A stretch of 64,000 nt of DNA. It comes from Haliotis asinina. Taxonomy: Eukaryota; Mollusca; Gastropoda; Lepetellida; Haliotidae. A program made the translations under genes and the position numbers. The notes beneath the pieces are model-generated. The model was not told where the DNA came from. It saw only the letters and a list, made by a program, of their open reading frames with translations, and made no database searches. Location of the stretch: NCBI RefSeq assembly GCF_037392515.1, contig NC_090290.1, positions 26,061,753 through 26,125,752 on the forward strand, in the 5' to 3' direction. Every line of letters begins with the position of its first letter. Within the stretch, counting starts at the first letter, position 1. Shown piece by piece: positions 13,501 through 23,829 of the stretch.

Positions 13501-13890
13501 TTATAAGTTCACTGCCAGCTGGAGAGGAATTTCATTAAATGCGAGTTTGCACATCATGTCCTCTTGTCTGTGATTTTATCAGATTTATCAAATGTTGACA
13601 TGAATTTTGGAGTAAATAGTTTGATTGTAAGATGTTTGTTTGCCTGATAGAAAATGGGACTAATGAGAGCAGCAAATGTGAGTACAATGTTGTTATTGCA
13701 GGTCTACCAGGACATGTACGATCAGAGTATGCAGCAGTATGAGATCGAACTGCAAGAGTACTCACTGGGCCAGTACGGGGACACTACAGATCCACGGAGA
13801 CCCACCAGCCCCCTGTCAGATGCAGCCATGACAGCACTTGAACTGGCTTCCAGATACGGTGCCACTCTCAAACAGGAAGTAGATGATTGA
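4574..13890 (+). CDS. TFPT/Nhp10-like HMG-box protein, probable INO80 subunit
   Basis: Coding exons, all with GT-AG borders and joining in frame: 4574-4678, 5631-5701, 6207-6276, 6734-7009, 12310-12393, 13702-13890 (264 residues, stop TGA). Exons 1-3 encode a charged coiled coil with NEKLVNRIQHVKKLIKRTKR and YLVSRLEEHGDNFREAQ. This pattern resembles TFPT (INO80F), whose equivalent region reads as a Leu-Asn-Arg-(Leu/Ile) helix followed by a GDD/GDN(Y/F)R segment. Exons 4-5 encode an HMG box starting near residue 114 at DPLAPKKPVNAFMLF and ending with LALEWENMAAEQKK. Exon 6 gives an acidic, tyrosine-rich tail. Yeast Nhp10 also combines such a helix with an HMG box in INO80. Role in chromatin remodelling in the nucleus is inferred from that architecture. 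Intron 4 (5.3 kb) is filled with nested transposons and splits the HMG box after ...EEYFK. The start codon is the first ATG of exon 1, giving MSTETLEAQLA. Confidence 0.8.
7560..8402 (+). mobile_element. Tigger/pogo-like element 1, internally deleted
   Basis: Terminal inverted repeats of about 19 bp, CAGTCGTGCCCCGTTTATC and CAGCCATGCCCCGTTTATC (two mismatches), are flanked by TA on both sides (7,558-7,559; 8,403-8,404). Inside, 7,921-8,172 encodes 83 residues with AGTAVNEKTIANCFCHVDI, which is the C-terminal tail typical of Tigger/jerky-type transposases just after the DDE core. The CENP-B-like DNA-binding part and most of the catalytic core are absent, so it was mobilised in trans. It sits in the reverse transcriptase of DIRS copy A. 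Confidence 0.85.
7921..8172 (+). pseudogene. Tigger-type transposase C-terminal fragment
   Basis: An 83-residue open frame. Residues 8-23 (AVNEKTIANCFCHVDI) match the helix that follows the DDE domain in Tigger/jerky proteins, where an AW...T(I/V)..C(F/W)..(A/C)G(F/I) pattern is usual. The remaining acidic residues (EDPQEDMALSELRDVL) also fit that region. There is no catalytic aspartate here. The start codon is simply the first ATG and is probably not a real start. Confidence 0.65.
8403..9530 (+). pseudogene. DIRS copy A reverse-transcriptase middle, decayed
   Basis: Conceptual frames show FLVPKKNKEKF at about 8,405, then LQSAYLHI near 8,565, then RFLRF and TKPIVAYLHLR, interrupted by stops and shifts. 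The corresponding copy B region has LQDAYLHVPIHP and KPIVIYLHHRG, so the two are the same family. From about 8,900 to 9,290 nothing can be aligned by eye. Around 9,380-9,520 a frame with RLQLRSIQRFLKPYLDHQG may be the RT-RNase H linker. Confidence 0.6.
9531..10725 (+). mobile_element. Tigger/pogo-like element 2, internally deleted
   Basis: Terminal inverted repeats of 23 bp start CAGTCAGGCCG and differ at two positions between the ends. TA flanks the element on both sides (9,529-9,530; 10,726-10,727). Near 9,949 a frame reads MASPAPRHKRCEITAAQKRE and later SISKSTISDI, the CENP-B-type helix-turn-helix of pogo/Tigger transposases. Near 10,169 it jumps to DNAASHKGANVKL and FLPPNTTSHIQPMDAGIM, the second catalytic block of the DDE domain. 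The stretch between is missing and stops occur, so it is a non-autonomous derivative. Its termini differ from element 1, so it is another family. Confidence 0.85.
9949..10420 (+). pseudogene. Tigger transposase: HTH and DDE fragments
   Basis: Two fused remnants of one transposase. The first (about 9,949-10,115) has the pattern K-x-E-I-T-x-A-Q-K and SISKSTISDI of a CENP-B N-terminal domain. The second (about 10,169-10,380) has DNAASHK and the very conserved FLPPNTTS-x-IQP-(M/L)-D, followed by a FKAHYK helix. The first catalytic Asp block is deleted and an in-frame TAA follows FKAHYK. Confidence 0.7.
10726..11226 (+). pseudogene. DIRS copy A RNase H fragment
   Basis: From about 10,770 the frame reads SPQDWGAHLDAHVMARTWSE, then LHVNQLEFEAVIRAI, then MIRTDITAAAFL, then EINILADALSKPNK and DLFATRFNRQIKTF. 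These are, in order, the RNase H beta hairpin, the E-x-x-A helix, the D strand and the downstream ADALS and IDLFAT motifs shared by DIRS and Ngaro elements. The last frame (10,810-11,226) has no stop, so this is the best-preserved part of copy A. It ends at a TGA. Confidence 0.75.
11227..12309. other. Rest of intron 4 of the HMG gene
   Basis: No gene is recognised. A short (ATG)n microsatellite lies at 11,561-11,586. The sequence is otherwise unique-looking AT-rich intron leading to the TTTTCAG acceptor at 12,303-12,309. Confidence 0.4.
12730..13045 (+). repeat. SINE-like repeat, degraded + copy
   Basis: The 3' part reads CAGTCAGCAAGTCTGACCACC, then CATTAGTC, then ACAAGCGTGGGTTACTGA and AATTCTAACCCAAATCTT. 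This follows the same order as the 3' half of the full copy at 57,398-57,665. It lies in intron 5 of the HMG gene. Confidence 0.55.
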
Positions 13891-14849
13891 ACACATCACC
13901 TTCAATTGCTATTGGCTGGTGACAAGATCGTGACACGAGATGTGAACCTTAGAGACAGTCAGAGCAATAATCAAGATGGTCCGATGAGAGCATTATGCAA
14001 TATATAGTGAGTGATTAACAAGCATTTTAACTGCTTCAGTCTGTGTACTTGACCATGGAACATTCTTGTATGGATATATTTTGATGTGTTGTCCTTGTAT
14101 ATGGCTGCAGTGGACAATGTTTTCAGTGGTTTTATGAACTGTTTGGAACAATGGACCAACTAACACAAACTCTGTGTGTGTGTGTGGCTTAGCTTCACTT
14201 ACAACAGTTATGAATATGTCAGTGTGTTGTCAAGGTTAGCCTGTACATTTTCTGCCCAAAGTTTTAAATTACAGCTGTTGGTCATGGCTGGAGCATCATA
14301 GTCTGGGGTTTCTGATCATGAACATGGCTGTTAGTATTAAACCCCAAATATTTAATTTTTCAATTTTGTGGCATGTAAATGTACATGTCCCATGTACAGA
14401 GGATGTATTTTTGCTTATGAACGACATCCAAATTTCATCTTTTCCTTTTGAATTGCCCTCATCTACTGGAAGACATTTACAGATTTTGTTATTTGTGACA
14501 TTTTGTGGTTGTAAGGATGCGTGACAGCTTGATGTGCCACGTCTCCACTTGTTACATTTTCTACCATTCTGCATCAAGGTCTCTCTGTGAGTACCTGTTG
14601 TTGACAGTATATAGTGCTTATAGTGTAGAAAGTAGCTGCTGGACTGAAGGAAGATGAGACTCAATCATGCCAAATGATTAAAGGAATATATTGAGTGTTG
14701 CTTTAGCAAATTAGGATTTTTAACATTAGTATTATATAAACAGATGCAGTGTTGTTATGCAGTTATGAAGGCTTTATTAGTAATGTAGAAGTTTTGTGTA
14801 ATCTCTGCATGAGAATGACGTGTCAAGTTTCAGGAACGTTCACTTAGGA
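13891..14849 (+). other. Probable 3' UTR and flank of the HMG gene
   Basis: Follows the TGA at 13,888-13,890. No other gene is seen. I find no AATAAA close to the stop. The first good one is near 15,755 (GCAAATAAAC), so the 3' UTR may be long, or another signal is used. A run of GTGTG lies at 14,173-14,185. Confidence 0.35.
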
Positions 14850-15300
14850 AATAAGCATTATGTGTTGACCAATTTTCAATATTTAAGGCATGGGAATTCA
14901 TTTGGAACTGATGGTGTTAGCCAGTTTGAAATGAAAAATTCTTGTGTTTCAAAAACTCAGTAGCACCCAGAAATTGGCACATGATGTTTATCGACACTGT
15001 AAACACAAAAGTAAACCAAAAGGCCCACATGGGTTTTACTGACTATACTCCATGACACTGAGTATGGACACAGCAGTGATGTGTCATCAGCTGGCCATGT
15101 TACCTGGTTCCCATGGTAGTATTCGGACTTTACATCACAGTGTGATTTGAATGACAACAATACTGTTGTGTGTGATAGTGTATGTGTCAATAAGCTGTGA
15201 AAAGTCTTGCAATTTCCACGAATCACATACCATTTGATCATGTTTTTTAACCAATCAGATCAAAGGACAGTACGACTTTTGGTTTACAATTAACATTCAC
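14850..15300 (+). repeat. Interspersed repeat family R1, copy 2
   Basis: Collinear with 1,530-2,070: GTGTTGACCAATTTTCA, then TTTATCGACACTGTAAAC, then CAGCAGTGATGTGTCATC, then CCATTTGATCATGTTTTTTA and CCAATCAGATC. It lacks the 57-bp duplication of copy 1. Overall similarity is moderate, indicating old copies. Confidence 0.6.
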
Positions 15301-16317
15301 ATGTGTATGTCACTAATTGGAAGATCAACTTCCATCTTGTTTATTTGTGTGATATGACTATGGTACAGCACTGATATCAGCGCAAGACATTGTAAAATTA
15401 AGAAATTTGATGATGCTTTTGTAAATACTCCAGTTTCTGAGTTGTTTACATTCTTTGTTTCGTTGAAAGATTGTGTGCAAAAGTGATGTTTTAAATAAGT
15501 TTCATGAAGTGTTTTTGTCCTGAATTACAACTTGAAATGTTCATTACTGATTGTGTGTTTATCTGCTGCAGACACTCTTTAAATAGCATTGAAAACTCTT
15601 CTGGTACCAACCTTTGTGCTTTACTTATTTTATGAGACGTTTTTGTTCTGTGTTTCCTTGTGCCATGGTACTTACACTATTATGACTGTTTGGTGTGTGA
15701 TAGCTTGTTAGTTAAAGTATGAAAAATGTGGTAAAAATGCTAAAGTGATGGATGCAAATAAACTATGAAATCTTTTTTCAGTTATATTTATTCTTCCTGA
15801 TCATGCTACTTCATTTATGGTCATCTTTTAAAACCTCAAACATCTCCAACTGTGATATTTTTTGTGAAATTCCTTCTTACAAATACTTACATATCATGAC
15901 ACCAAAGTTTGAAAGCATAAAATGTCTAAATGAAATAGATTTAACCATAAGTTATATGTGAATATGTCCATACTTATGATGTGTATATGTGAAGATGGCT
16001 TGTGAGGACAACACATCTGTACTTGCTCAATAGAGGTTGATGTCAGATTGTTCTGAGGACTTTAAACACAACAAAGGAATTATCAATCATTTCACATGCC
16101 CATTTTACCTGTGACTAGCTACCAAAGTCTCAAATGTCATTTTGATTAAGTGCTTAACCATTTGCTGATGTAGATACAGATAACATGATGCACTTATAGT
16201 AAAGTGTATCACTGAGGTTGGAATAGGCATCTCTCCAACCATGTCATCTTATAGTCCTATACATTAAGTCCAAATGCATTTATGACATTCTATCATTACA
16301 TACCATTTTCAGGACAC

Positions 16318-17145
16318 ATACTGTCTGTCTGTCTGTCCGTTCTTCCGTAATCATTTTGTTTCTGAGCATAACTCAGAAACCGTCCAATATTTTTAGACCA
16401 AAGTTGATAGATATAATAATCTCAGTCTATGGTTGTGCCTTTTGCTGTTTACAGAGTTTTGGTGTTTTTATTTTCTTTGTTTTTCCATGGAACATTTTGG
16501 TGTTAGTCTATTGGTGGGGTGGGCTTCGTTTCCGGAGCAGAATTGAAAAACCGTTCAATATTTTCCTGCAAAACTTGGTAGATATGTGTGGCAGTGGTGC
16601 CTTTTGCTATTTACAGCTTTTTGTGATTTATTATTTTCTTGGTTTCCACAGACACATTTCGGATTTTGTCTTAAAATGGAGGGATGGGCTTTGTTTCTGG
16701 AGCAGAACTCAAAAACCATTCAATATTTTTCTGCAAAACTTGGTAGATATAATAATCAGAACCTATAGCGGTGCCTTTTGGTATGTTCAGGTTTTGGGGA
16801 GTTCATATTTTCTGGGTTTCCATGGAAACGTTTTGGACTTGGTCTCAAAAGTGAGAGCTGTGTTTCGTTTCCGGAGCAGAACTCAAACACTTCTTAATAT
16901 GTGTCAGTAAAACTTGGTAGATATGTGTTGCAGACCCCAAAGTAGTGCCTTTTGGTATTTACAGGTTTTTGTGATTTATTATTTTCTCAGTTTCCATGGA
17001 AATGTTTCAGACTTTAGTCTCAAAATGGGTCTTCGTTTCCAGAGCAGAACTCAAAAACCATTCAATATTTTTCTGCAAAATAAAGAGATTAAGTAACTGT
17101 TAGATGATTTGTCCTTTCAAATATGTTGGGGCCGGGGGATATGTC
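16318..17145 (+). repeat. About 170-bp tandem-period repeat family R2, copy 1
   Basis: Starts in CTGTCTGTCTGTCTGTCCGTTC and then has about five units of roughly 170 bp. Each unit carries AAAACC(A/G)TTCAATATTTTT, CTTGGTAGATAT, GTGCCTTTTG(C/G)TATTTACAG and TTTCCATGGAAA. It ends GATGATTTGTCCTTTCAAATATG followed by GGGGCCGGGGGATATGTCATCTT. The second copy is at 44,488-45,655. A 184-residue open frame (16,356-16,910) runs through three units and repeats the pattern FLGFHGN...KPFNIFLQNLVD, but I do not claim it is translated. Confidence 0.8.
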
Positions 17146-17957
17146 ATCTTGTTATCTTACTGTAAAAGTCACTGTTCAAACTTTGGCATTTTGAGTATTT
17201 TGACTAGAGTTTAAGTCCACATAAGGAACACACCACAAATCTATAATACATGTAGTTGCTGTGATTGTGGGTTCAATTCAAGGTTCACCTGATTTTACTT
17301 CCAGGTTTGTCAGCACCACAAAAATGGGTTTCACTAAACTGGTAAACAGCCAAGACTTGCATCACTTTTGGCTTCCATCCCACTCCATGCTTACATGCCT
17401 TGATATAACTAAAATACTGTTCAAAATAGCATGATACCAAGTCACAAGATACCAAGTTGCTAAAGAAGCACATGTTTCAGCACATTCTGCATTGCCTAGT
17501 GTAACATCTCCACAAATCACAACAAAACACCACTGTTGAAAATATGGCAATATATTTACACAAAGCCAAAGTTGTGAATAAGACGTAATGGGTAATGTTC
17601 ATGTATTTAATAACTATATACATTGAATGTGCTGCGTTTTTCCTCAAAAGTGATAATTTTACATTCAGTCAACTTTACGCCATAAATTAAAGCCAACTGT
17701 ATTGTGTACAATGCAGGTACATATATTATTACTGAGAATCTAAACCAAACTTTAGGTATGGTATTCCATAAAACTGGTCTTGCAGGAATACCACAAACAA
17801 TTTCTACAACTTGCCAGGAATTGTGAATTTTGAAACTCCATGATTCAGTTCCAGAGCAAATACTTCAAGTTGCTCTTTTGTGCCATCAAACAGACACAAA
17901 AAAGCAAATGACAAAACATTTTTTTTACTCAAAGTGAAACATTCTACAAAGCATGAT
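17146..17957. other. 3' flank of enkurin
   Basis: No gene is recognised. Because ENKUR runs on the minus strand, this contains its 3' UTR. A minus-strand ATTAAA (TTTAAT on +, near 17,605) is a possible polyadenylation signal. Confidence 0.35.
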
Positions 17958-20900
17958 TTAGTCAGCAATGTAGATTACTCTGTGTTTCTCAAACATTTCT
18001 ATGTCTCTTTCAAGCTGCTTCATCTGAGCTTCCATTCGTTCCTTGCGGTTCTTCTTTGGTGCTGTGTCTGTGACAACAGAGAGGCCCTGGTACTGGTCGT
18101 GAATGTCCTCCCAGTTGGCTTTCAGCCCATCAATGATTGCATCCCGTTCCTCTGCTGTTAGAGATCGCATTGCCCCGCGGCGGAAGTGCTCTGCGACATA
18201 CCGATCATATTCTTCCTGGGCACGATCCATCTCTACCTTGCGACGTTGGAGATAGGTTGGAACCTCACCATATTCCTTAAAACATCCACAGGATAAATTG
18301 CCTTAGTTTGTTTCAGAGTGGTACAAGTTAACTTAACATGGTTATATCACAAACACAACAGGAATTTCCTGAGAGGTTTGTCAATTTTTCAGTGACATCA
18401 GTCGTTAAGTTAGCGTACATACAGAACCAATTGTTTCCGAAAGTAAAACCAAAGAAGTGCATCTATGACAAAACTGAGCACCTACCATCTACAGTATGGT
18501 ATGGACAGCTTCAGTTGCACTCACCTTTTTGTGAATAAAATGTGGTTCCAGGCCAGATGGCTCCAGTGCATGTGTGTCCCCAATACGAGTATCAGCAAAC
18601 TTCTTCTCTGGCTTCTTCGGAACAGATGTGATGTTCTCCACTGCATTGATAGTGAGGAAATTCTTGGTTGTCTTTAAGCCCATGAGCGGCTTGTCATCTT
18701 TCTTTGGCACTGGTGGCTTCCTCCGGTCCTCATCTGGGTACTTGTATTCTTGTTCTGATAAGATTATAACTTGTTATAATATTAAGATGTTTCTTCAAGC
18801 ATGATCAATATCCATTTAAAACACCAGCATGTCTACACTAGAGAAGTGGTTCAAAATAAGCAATTCCACACTAACACTAACATGCCCCACAGAAATGCTG
18901 TTTTGATACCTGGAAATAGAAGATATTTCCCTGGTAACAACAGACCTTATAAATATCAACAGACCCGTGAAGATCCGGGGTAGAATAGGCCTTCAGCAAG
19001 CCATGCGACAAGGCGACTATGCTTGTCGGAAGAGGCGACTAACTGGATCGGATGGTCAGGCTCGCTGACTTTGTTGACATATGTCATCGGTTCCCAATTG
19101 CGCAGATCAATGCTCATGTTGTTGATCTCTGGACTGTTTGGTCCAGACTCGACTATTTACAGACCACTGGAGTATTGCTGAGTGTGGCGTAAAACTCAAC
19201 TCATTCACTCACTATATATATCAATATTGTTGAAGTTGTTAAGCATGTACAGAACAAAGACACAAAGAAACTCACTTGTTGGTAGCTTTGGTTCCTTTTC
19301 CCTTTTCTTCAGGAAGTTATCTGTTGTAGGCACTGGTACTTTTGCCTGACCCATAGTTTTGTGGTCAGCTTTGTTGTGCTTAAACTCATCCCGCACCGAG
19401 GACTTAAATTTGGATGCATGCCTAAAATAACAAACTTTTTATTAATCATGCAATATGTACATGCTAAAGGTTAAAGGGATTAAGCAACGCAGTTGATCTA
19501 AAAAAACCTCATAGTTTGTTTATTATGTGTTTGTTTTTATATGCTGCATTCAGTAAAATTCTAACCTTTTCCGTATGTCATAGAATCCTAGTGTTAGGAT
19601 CATTGCTAAACTCTTCAGTCCCTAGTAATACTGAAGGGGTTGTTGTTGGAACAGGGACTACAGAAACAAAGTCAACATGCAGAAATTTATTACTTATGAG
19701 GGTGAAGATATCGGGGTTCATATTTTTTCATATGACGCCCTTGAACAAAATATCACTTTCTTATGGTGACATGATGTCATAAACAGTGTTATGATGTCAC
19801 ATTTCTTCTGTGATGCTCTGTTCTACATGTGGTATGGGGGGTAACCAGTCTATCTTTGGCAGTAGATCGGGTTCATTTTCCCCAATTTGTCGACTTCGGT
19901 AATAAACCGAATATTATATTCACACCCTACTATACTATGTTCATGACACTTGTGCCTAAATATCAGTATATCCCTCACCCTAGCGCAGGAAACACCAACA
20001 TTTAGGCACTTGTGTCATAAACATTGTATGTCATGGGCGTTCATATAAAATCCTCTATGTACCTGTACCCCAAATGGGAGATGAGTCCATATTCTACAAC
20101 CTAAAACCAGGGATTGGAAAAGACAGGGGCAGTGGGCCATTTTGAACATTAAAATATGAAATGGTCCATTAAAATTTTGATGTTTACTATTGATACAAGG
20201 GCAGTGGCCCGTTCTAAATACAGAATATGACTCATAATCCTGGTAATGGCCCATGGTCAAAGTTTTCTATCCCAATCCCTGTAAAACTGAAACAATATGT
20301 AGAAGTTCCAGCTGTACTGATTGTGAGTGGTATTTTGCATCATAAAATAGTAAGTGTGTATGCTCAAATCTTACATAATTCAATAAATTGCATCTAATAC
20401 AACAGTATGACAGTTCCGATCAAGACAGAAGGCAGAATAGCATTAGAGTACAACACCACCACTTCTTGTGAGGATGCTCTCTGCTGTAGGTCTTGGGTAA
20501 CTACGACAAGCAAACCAGCAAGTGAGAATCAGTGGGACAAACCCGCAACCTTCAGATTGTTAGTCCGACAGCTAACTGACTGAGCTATGTTCACACTGTT
20601 GCACAGTGTGCTAATTTAGGGAGACATTCCTGTGATGTTGTGAAAATGAACGGAAAGAGTCGAATTGGTCACAGACAATGATGAAGGTTGGGGAAGACTT
20701 GATGTCTCATGACTTTAATCTACAGACAGATGCCAAATAGACTCGACGCCATTTGGCACACTCCTCGTATTCCGTAATCTACAAGATACCATGTGGTGTG
20801 AAGTAAGCCGATATGGCTCAAACTGAACACAGTTGTTGACGTCAGGCATCAGACATTGATTTCACAGTGCATGCATGAATGATGTGCCTGTATAAAAATC

Positions 20901-23237
20901 TTTGGGTGCTTAGGTGACAGAAAAGTCCACCAAACCCTAGCTGATAGGCCACAAGACAACTGATGTCATCAACTGGCCGACTATGTCACCACCATGCAGA
21001 GGTAGTCCCCCAATGACATCATGGAGTCTAAGAACCCACGGCCCAAGAACCAACAACAATTTGGAGGGTTGGCATAGGCAAGGTAAGAAACTTGTCAGGA
21101 AAGTCCATCCCAATGTATTCGAGCTCATTCGCTTTTTTATTTATAAGCATAAAACGGCAGAAGTGCACTTGATTCAGTACATGGCAGGGCAATGCCTCCC
21201 ACCCAAAAAGAAACGGTACCAGGACCTGCAGAGAAAGCTGGATGACCTGAAAACCAGGGTGGACTCCCAAGATCTTGCCATCTTCGACTATGCTGTCAGA
21301 GCATGTTATGCCCGTAAACTTACTAAAATACTGTGGCTTGTACATTGTTAAATGAGTATATGGTTAGAAAATTTGTCCATTTAGCATTTCCAATCTATAA
21401 AGTTAATCTAGTCATATGTGTAATAAATAAGAATATTTTGTCCATTTTTTAATCAATGTAACATAAAACAATACATATCAAATAAATCATAATATAAAAA
21501 TGCTGATCTGTAAGTGTGTGTTTGTATATGTGTGTTGTTAAATCTGTACAATATGTGAACAAATGAAGATCTGTAACTTTGAATAAAATATCTTAACTAA
21601 TAGTAGTTTGGTTTCCACCTGTTCGAATTATCCCTTCGCCTCATCGAGTGAGCTTGAACAAACACTCAGTCCCCTATTGTTTGTGACAATAGAGGCTCAC
21701 AGGTGAAACCAAAAAAGGCTCAATGTTTATACGCCGAAAAACTTTGTCTTTGTGCGAATAAATCCCAAGGGTACTTCATTCCACCCACATATGCTGCACT
21801 CCTCCACAAAGCCCAATCTACTGTATAAACTCTGCTGTCTAAACATCTCAGTACTTGTACATCATTGGCTTCCATGCCTTTCCTTTGTCCAACTCATTGG
21901 CCACATCAGCTTACTGCCTAGCAATTATGTTATTATGTTATTTTTTACATTGTTACATTTAGTATATATATTTACCTTCCTCTTCATGTTCCATATATGC
22001 TTCACAATGGTACAAGAATCTATGTCAAAACGTCGCTCTTATGAATAAAGAGGTTGTTATCCATAAAGTTTGTTCTACATCATTTAGTCCTACTTCTTAC
22101 ACTGAAAACGATTTACAAAATATATTTAAACAATTAAATTGACCAAAACTGTGAATAATAGAATATTGCAGAATGTGACCACTGTAAAGCATTCTTACTA
22201 AATTTAGAACAGACAAAAATACACTAGATATAACACCTCAGCACAACAGTCATCATACAAATAAATATGAGCCTATTACTGAAAAAGGAAACATATTATA
22301 AACTGGTGCTTGTGAAAAATTGCACATCCATTGGTAAACAACGACTGCAATCTCTCAACATCATTGGGTTTATGCAATAATATTGCTAGTAGAGAAGAAA
22401 CATCTGTGAGTTATTCTAACTTCCTGTGCTGGACAACCATGTTGCTATGCCAGCATAAAAGGGCATTGTTTTGAGAATGTGCCTTGGAACAAAATCACAT
22501 ACAATTATGTAAAACACTATTATGACGCATTTTTAAATTTTGTGGTGCTGTATTGTAAAGATATGCCGTCACGGAGAATAGACTCATCCTTCGATGCATT
22601 TCTGTATTCTGATTTTGACAACTGGACATTCCTATATTCACATCCGACACGTCCTATCTGTATCACCCATGGCAACAACCCCTTCAGCTCTACTAATTAA
22701 CACAAAGCATTTGGTGTTTGGTGGATCATGTGCTACCTGCCAATCCTACCATAAAGTCTAGGAAGAATAGTGAATTAATTTCAGTGGCCATGAAATGACA
22801 AGAAATGACAATAGTACTTGAGAAAAGTATTTCAAAAGTAAATGTGAATATAATCCATAAGAAATAATCGTGTCAACGTGTCAGTTGCTTTGTATGTTGT
22901 CTTAAATACTATCCCCGAAGATATAGCGCTAGTAATCTGTTTCCCTCATATAATGTTTCCCTTAGTAACACTACTAACAGCTCACATCAGAATCATTGCT
23001 CATCACCTGCTACCTGCGAATGAAATATAAATACGACATCAGTTTTACACAAAATATCGAGCAACACCCGACAGTGTAAACTCTGAATAAAATTGCTGTC
23101 TTGTTGACTGGGCTAAATATCCCAAGACATTATAAAACATCGGTGGATCTATCTCCTCACCTAGGATCTTTCGGTGGCTTGACCTCTTCCACAGGAATGA
23201 GGTTGTAAATGGTCCCTTCTTCAGCTTGAGTATACAT
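17958..23237 (-). CDS. ENKUR: Enkurin
   Basis: Four coding exons on the minus strand, in transcript order 23237-23161, 19421-19276, 18754-18525, 18275-17958. All have GT-AG borders and the sum is exactly 257 codons (256 residues), the usual length of animal enkurin. Family landmarks are IYNLIP near the start, KTMGQAKVPVPTTDNFLKKR, a K-x-F-x-x-x-N-A segment, RIGDTHALEPSGLEPHFIHKK, and the C-terminal enkurin domain from about residue 150 with AQEEYDRYVAEHF, ERDAIIDGLKANWE, LSVVTDTAPKKNRKERME and RVIYIAD. Enkurin is a calmodulin-binding, TRPC-associated sperm and cilium protein and an inner-microtubule protein of motile axonemes (known for the family). The start is the ATG before YTQAEEGTIYNLIP. 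The frame stays open upstream to an AG at 23,277-23,278, so a further 5' exon is possible. Introns hold a SINE and a Mutator-like fragment. Confidence 0.93.
18965..19205 (-). repeat. SINE-like repeat, near-complete - strand copy
   Basis: On + it runs from CCCGTGAAGATCCGGGGTAG to GGCGTAAAACTCAACTCATTCACTCAC. Reversed, it is collinear with the + copy at 57,398-57,665: CAATA(T/C)TCCAG, CTGTAAATA, TCCAGAGATCAACAACATGAG, GCGCAATTGGGAACCGATGAC, GTCAGCGAGCCTGACCATCC, AGGCCTATTCTACCCCGG. It is in the intron between ENKUR exons 3 and 2. Confidence 0.75.
19422..20490. other. Enkurin intron, left part
   Basis: No gene. At 19,740-19,960 the sequence resembles the 3' end of repeat R1 (TGATGTCACATTTCTTCTGTGA, GGTAATAAACCGAATATTAT). 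Two stretches near 20,100-20,270 repeat the words GGGCAGTGG(G/C)CC(A/G)TT. Confidence 0.4.
20505..20600 (-). repeat. tRNA-derived SINE head (minus strand)
   Basis: Read on the minus strand: GAACATAGCTCAGTCAGTTAGCTG, then TCGGACTAACAATCTGAAGGTTG, then CGGGTTTGTCCC. This is the order A box, anticodon arm and B box of a tRNA-like promoter. It is degenerate and lacks pairing for a full acceptor stem, so I call it a SINE head and not a tRNA gene. Confidence 0.45.
20960..21335 (+). pseudogene. Mutator-like (MULE/FLYWCH-type) transposase C-terminal fragment
   Basis: The + frame (21,043-21,250) contains TNNNLEGWHRQGKKLV, then HPNVFELIRF, then a helix with EVHLIQYMAGQCLPP and KKKRYQDLQRKL. The pattern (R/P)TNNNLEGWH...HPN is a hallmark of the C-terminal region of MULE-type transposase-derived proteins common in invertebrates. 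Upstream, at about 20,937, the frame is broken. No zinc finger or catalytic core remains. It lies in an ENKUR intron in antisense orientation. Confidence 0.65.
21609..21717. repeat. Short inverted-repeat unit
   Basis: GGTTTCCACCTGT at the left and ACAGGTGAAACC at the right form imperfect 12-13 bp inverted ends about 110 bp apart, with a second internal pair (AACAAACACT..., TATTGTTTGTGACAATA). It is possibly a small MITE. No target duplication was identified. Confidence 0.35.
21740..23160. other. Enkurin intron, right part
   Basis: No gene is recognised. The only notable words are AAAGAGGTTGTTATCCATAAAG near 22,045-22,066, which resembles the arm of the hairpin element at 27,261-27,432. Confidence 0.35.
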
Positions 23238-23352
23238 ATCGAAGCTTGTGCAACTACTCCCCGGAGGTTGTTGATACTGAAATAAATATCTAGGCAAGAA
23301 ATGTTTTAATTCGTGTCCAACGGAACCCAACAACAACCGTAACTAAGGAAAT

Positions 23353-23364
23353 CACGTGACGTCA
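23353..23364. promoter_or_regulatory. E-box overlapping a CRE upstream of enkurin
   Basis: CACGTG (23,353-23,358) overlaps TGACGTCA (23,357-23,364), about 120 bp upstream of the enkurin start codon on the transcribed strand's 5' side. Both are perfect palindromic sites (bHLH and CREB/ATF families). CREB/CREM control of sperm genes is known in animals, so a role in ENKUR transcription is plausible but inferred from position only. Confidence 0.4.
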
Positions 23365-23662
23365 GCCAAGGGAGATAAAACTTGCTGCTCTCAAAGTTGC
23401 TAACCGTTAAGCACTTTTAGTGGCTCGACTGTACGTAAGCTCAGTTACTAGTTTAGATAGACAAACGTCCAACCTAAGCCATACAAATCCCAACGATAGA
23501 TTGATAATCCAAAGAGACTGTTAGAGTCTAAATGTCCTATCCCTTAATTCCCAACAAGAACAACAATCATTAATTTAGAGACGGCGGAGCACACAAAAAC
23601 CGAATAAATACTTCTCCCAACTATTTCACGAGTTGAGATTTCAGCGCACTCAACCGCTAAAT

Positions 23663-23722
23663 CACGCACACGCACACGCTCACGCACACGTACACACAGA
23701 CACACACACGCACATATACACT
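23663..23722. repeat. (CA)n-rich microsatellite
   Basis: Imperfect run of CACGCACA, CACACA and CACATA words about 60 bp long, between the enkurin promoter area and the SINE at 23.83 kb. Confidence 0.8.
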
Positions 23723-23829
23723 AGCTGATGAATTTCTAGAGCGGCTAGCTGAACACATGTCAGCTCCTAGACAGTCTATGATATGTTGGTTATTTTGAAT
23801 TGAAAACTGCTGCGGTACAAGGACCCTTG

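Noticed and set aside
16356-16910. 184-residue open frame as a protein gene
   Set aside because: It is the translation of three units of a dispersed tandem repeat (R2). Copy 2 has it broken into several frames, and nothing resembles a known domain.
20505-20600. A functional tRNA gene
   Set aside because: A-box and B-box-like words are present, but the acceptor and anticodon stems do not pair well and a SINE-like body follows.
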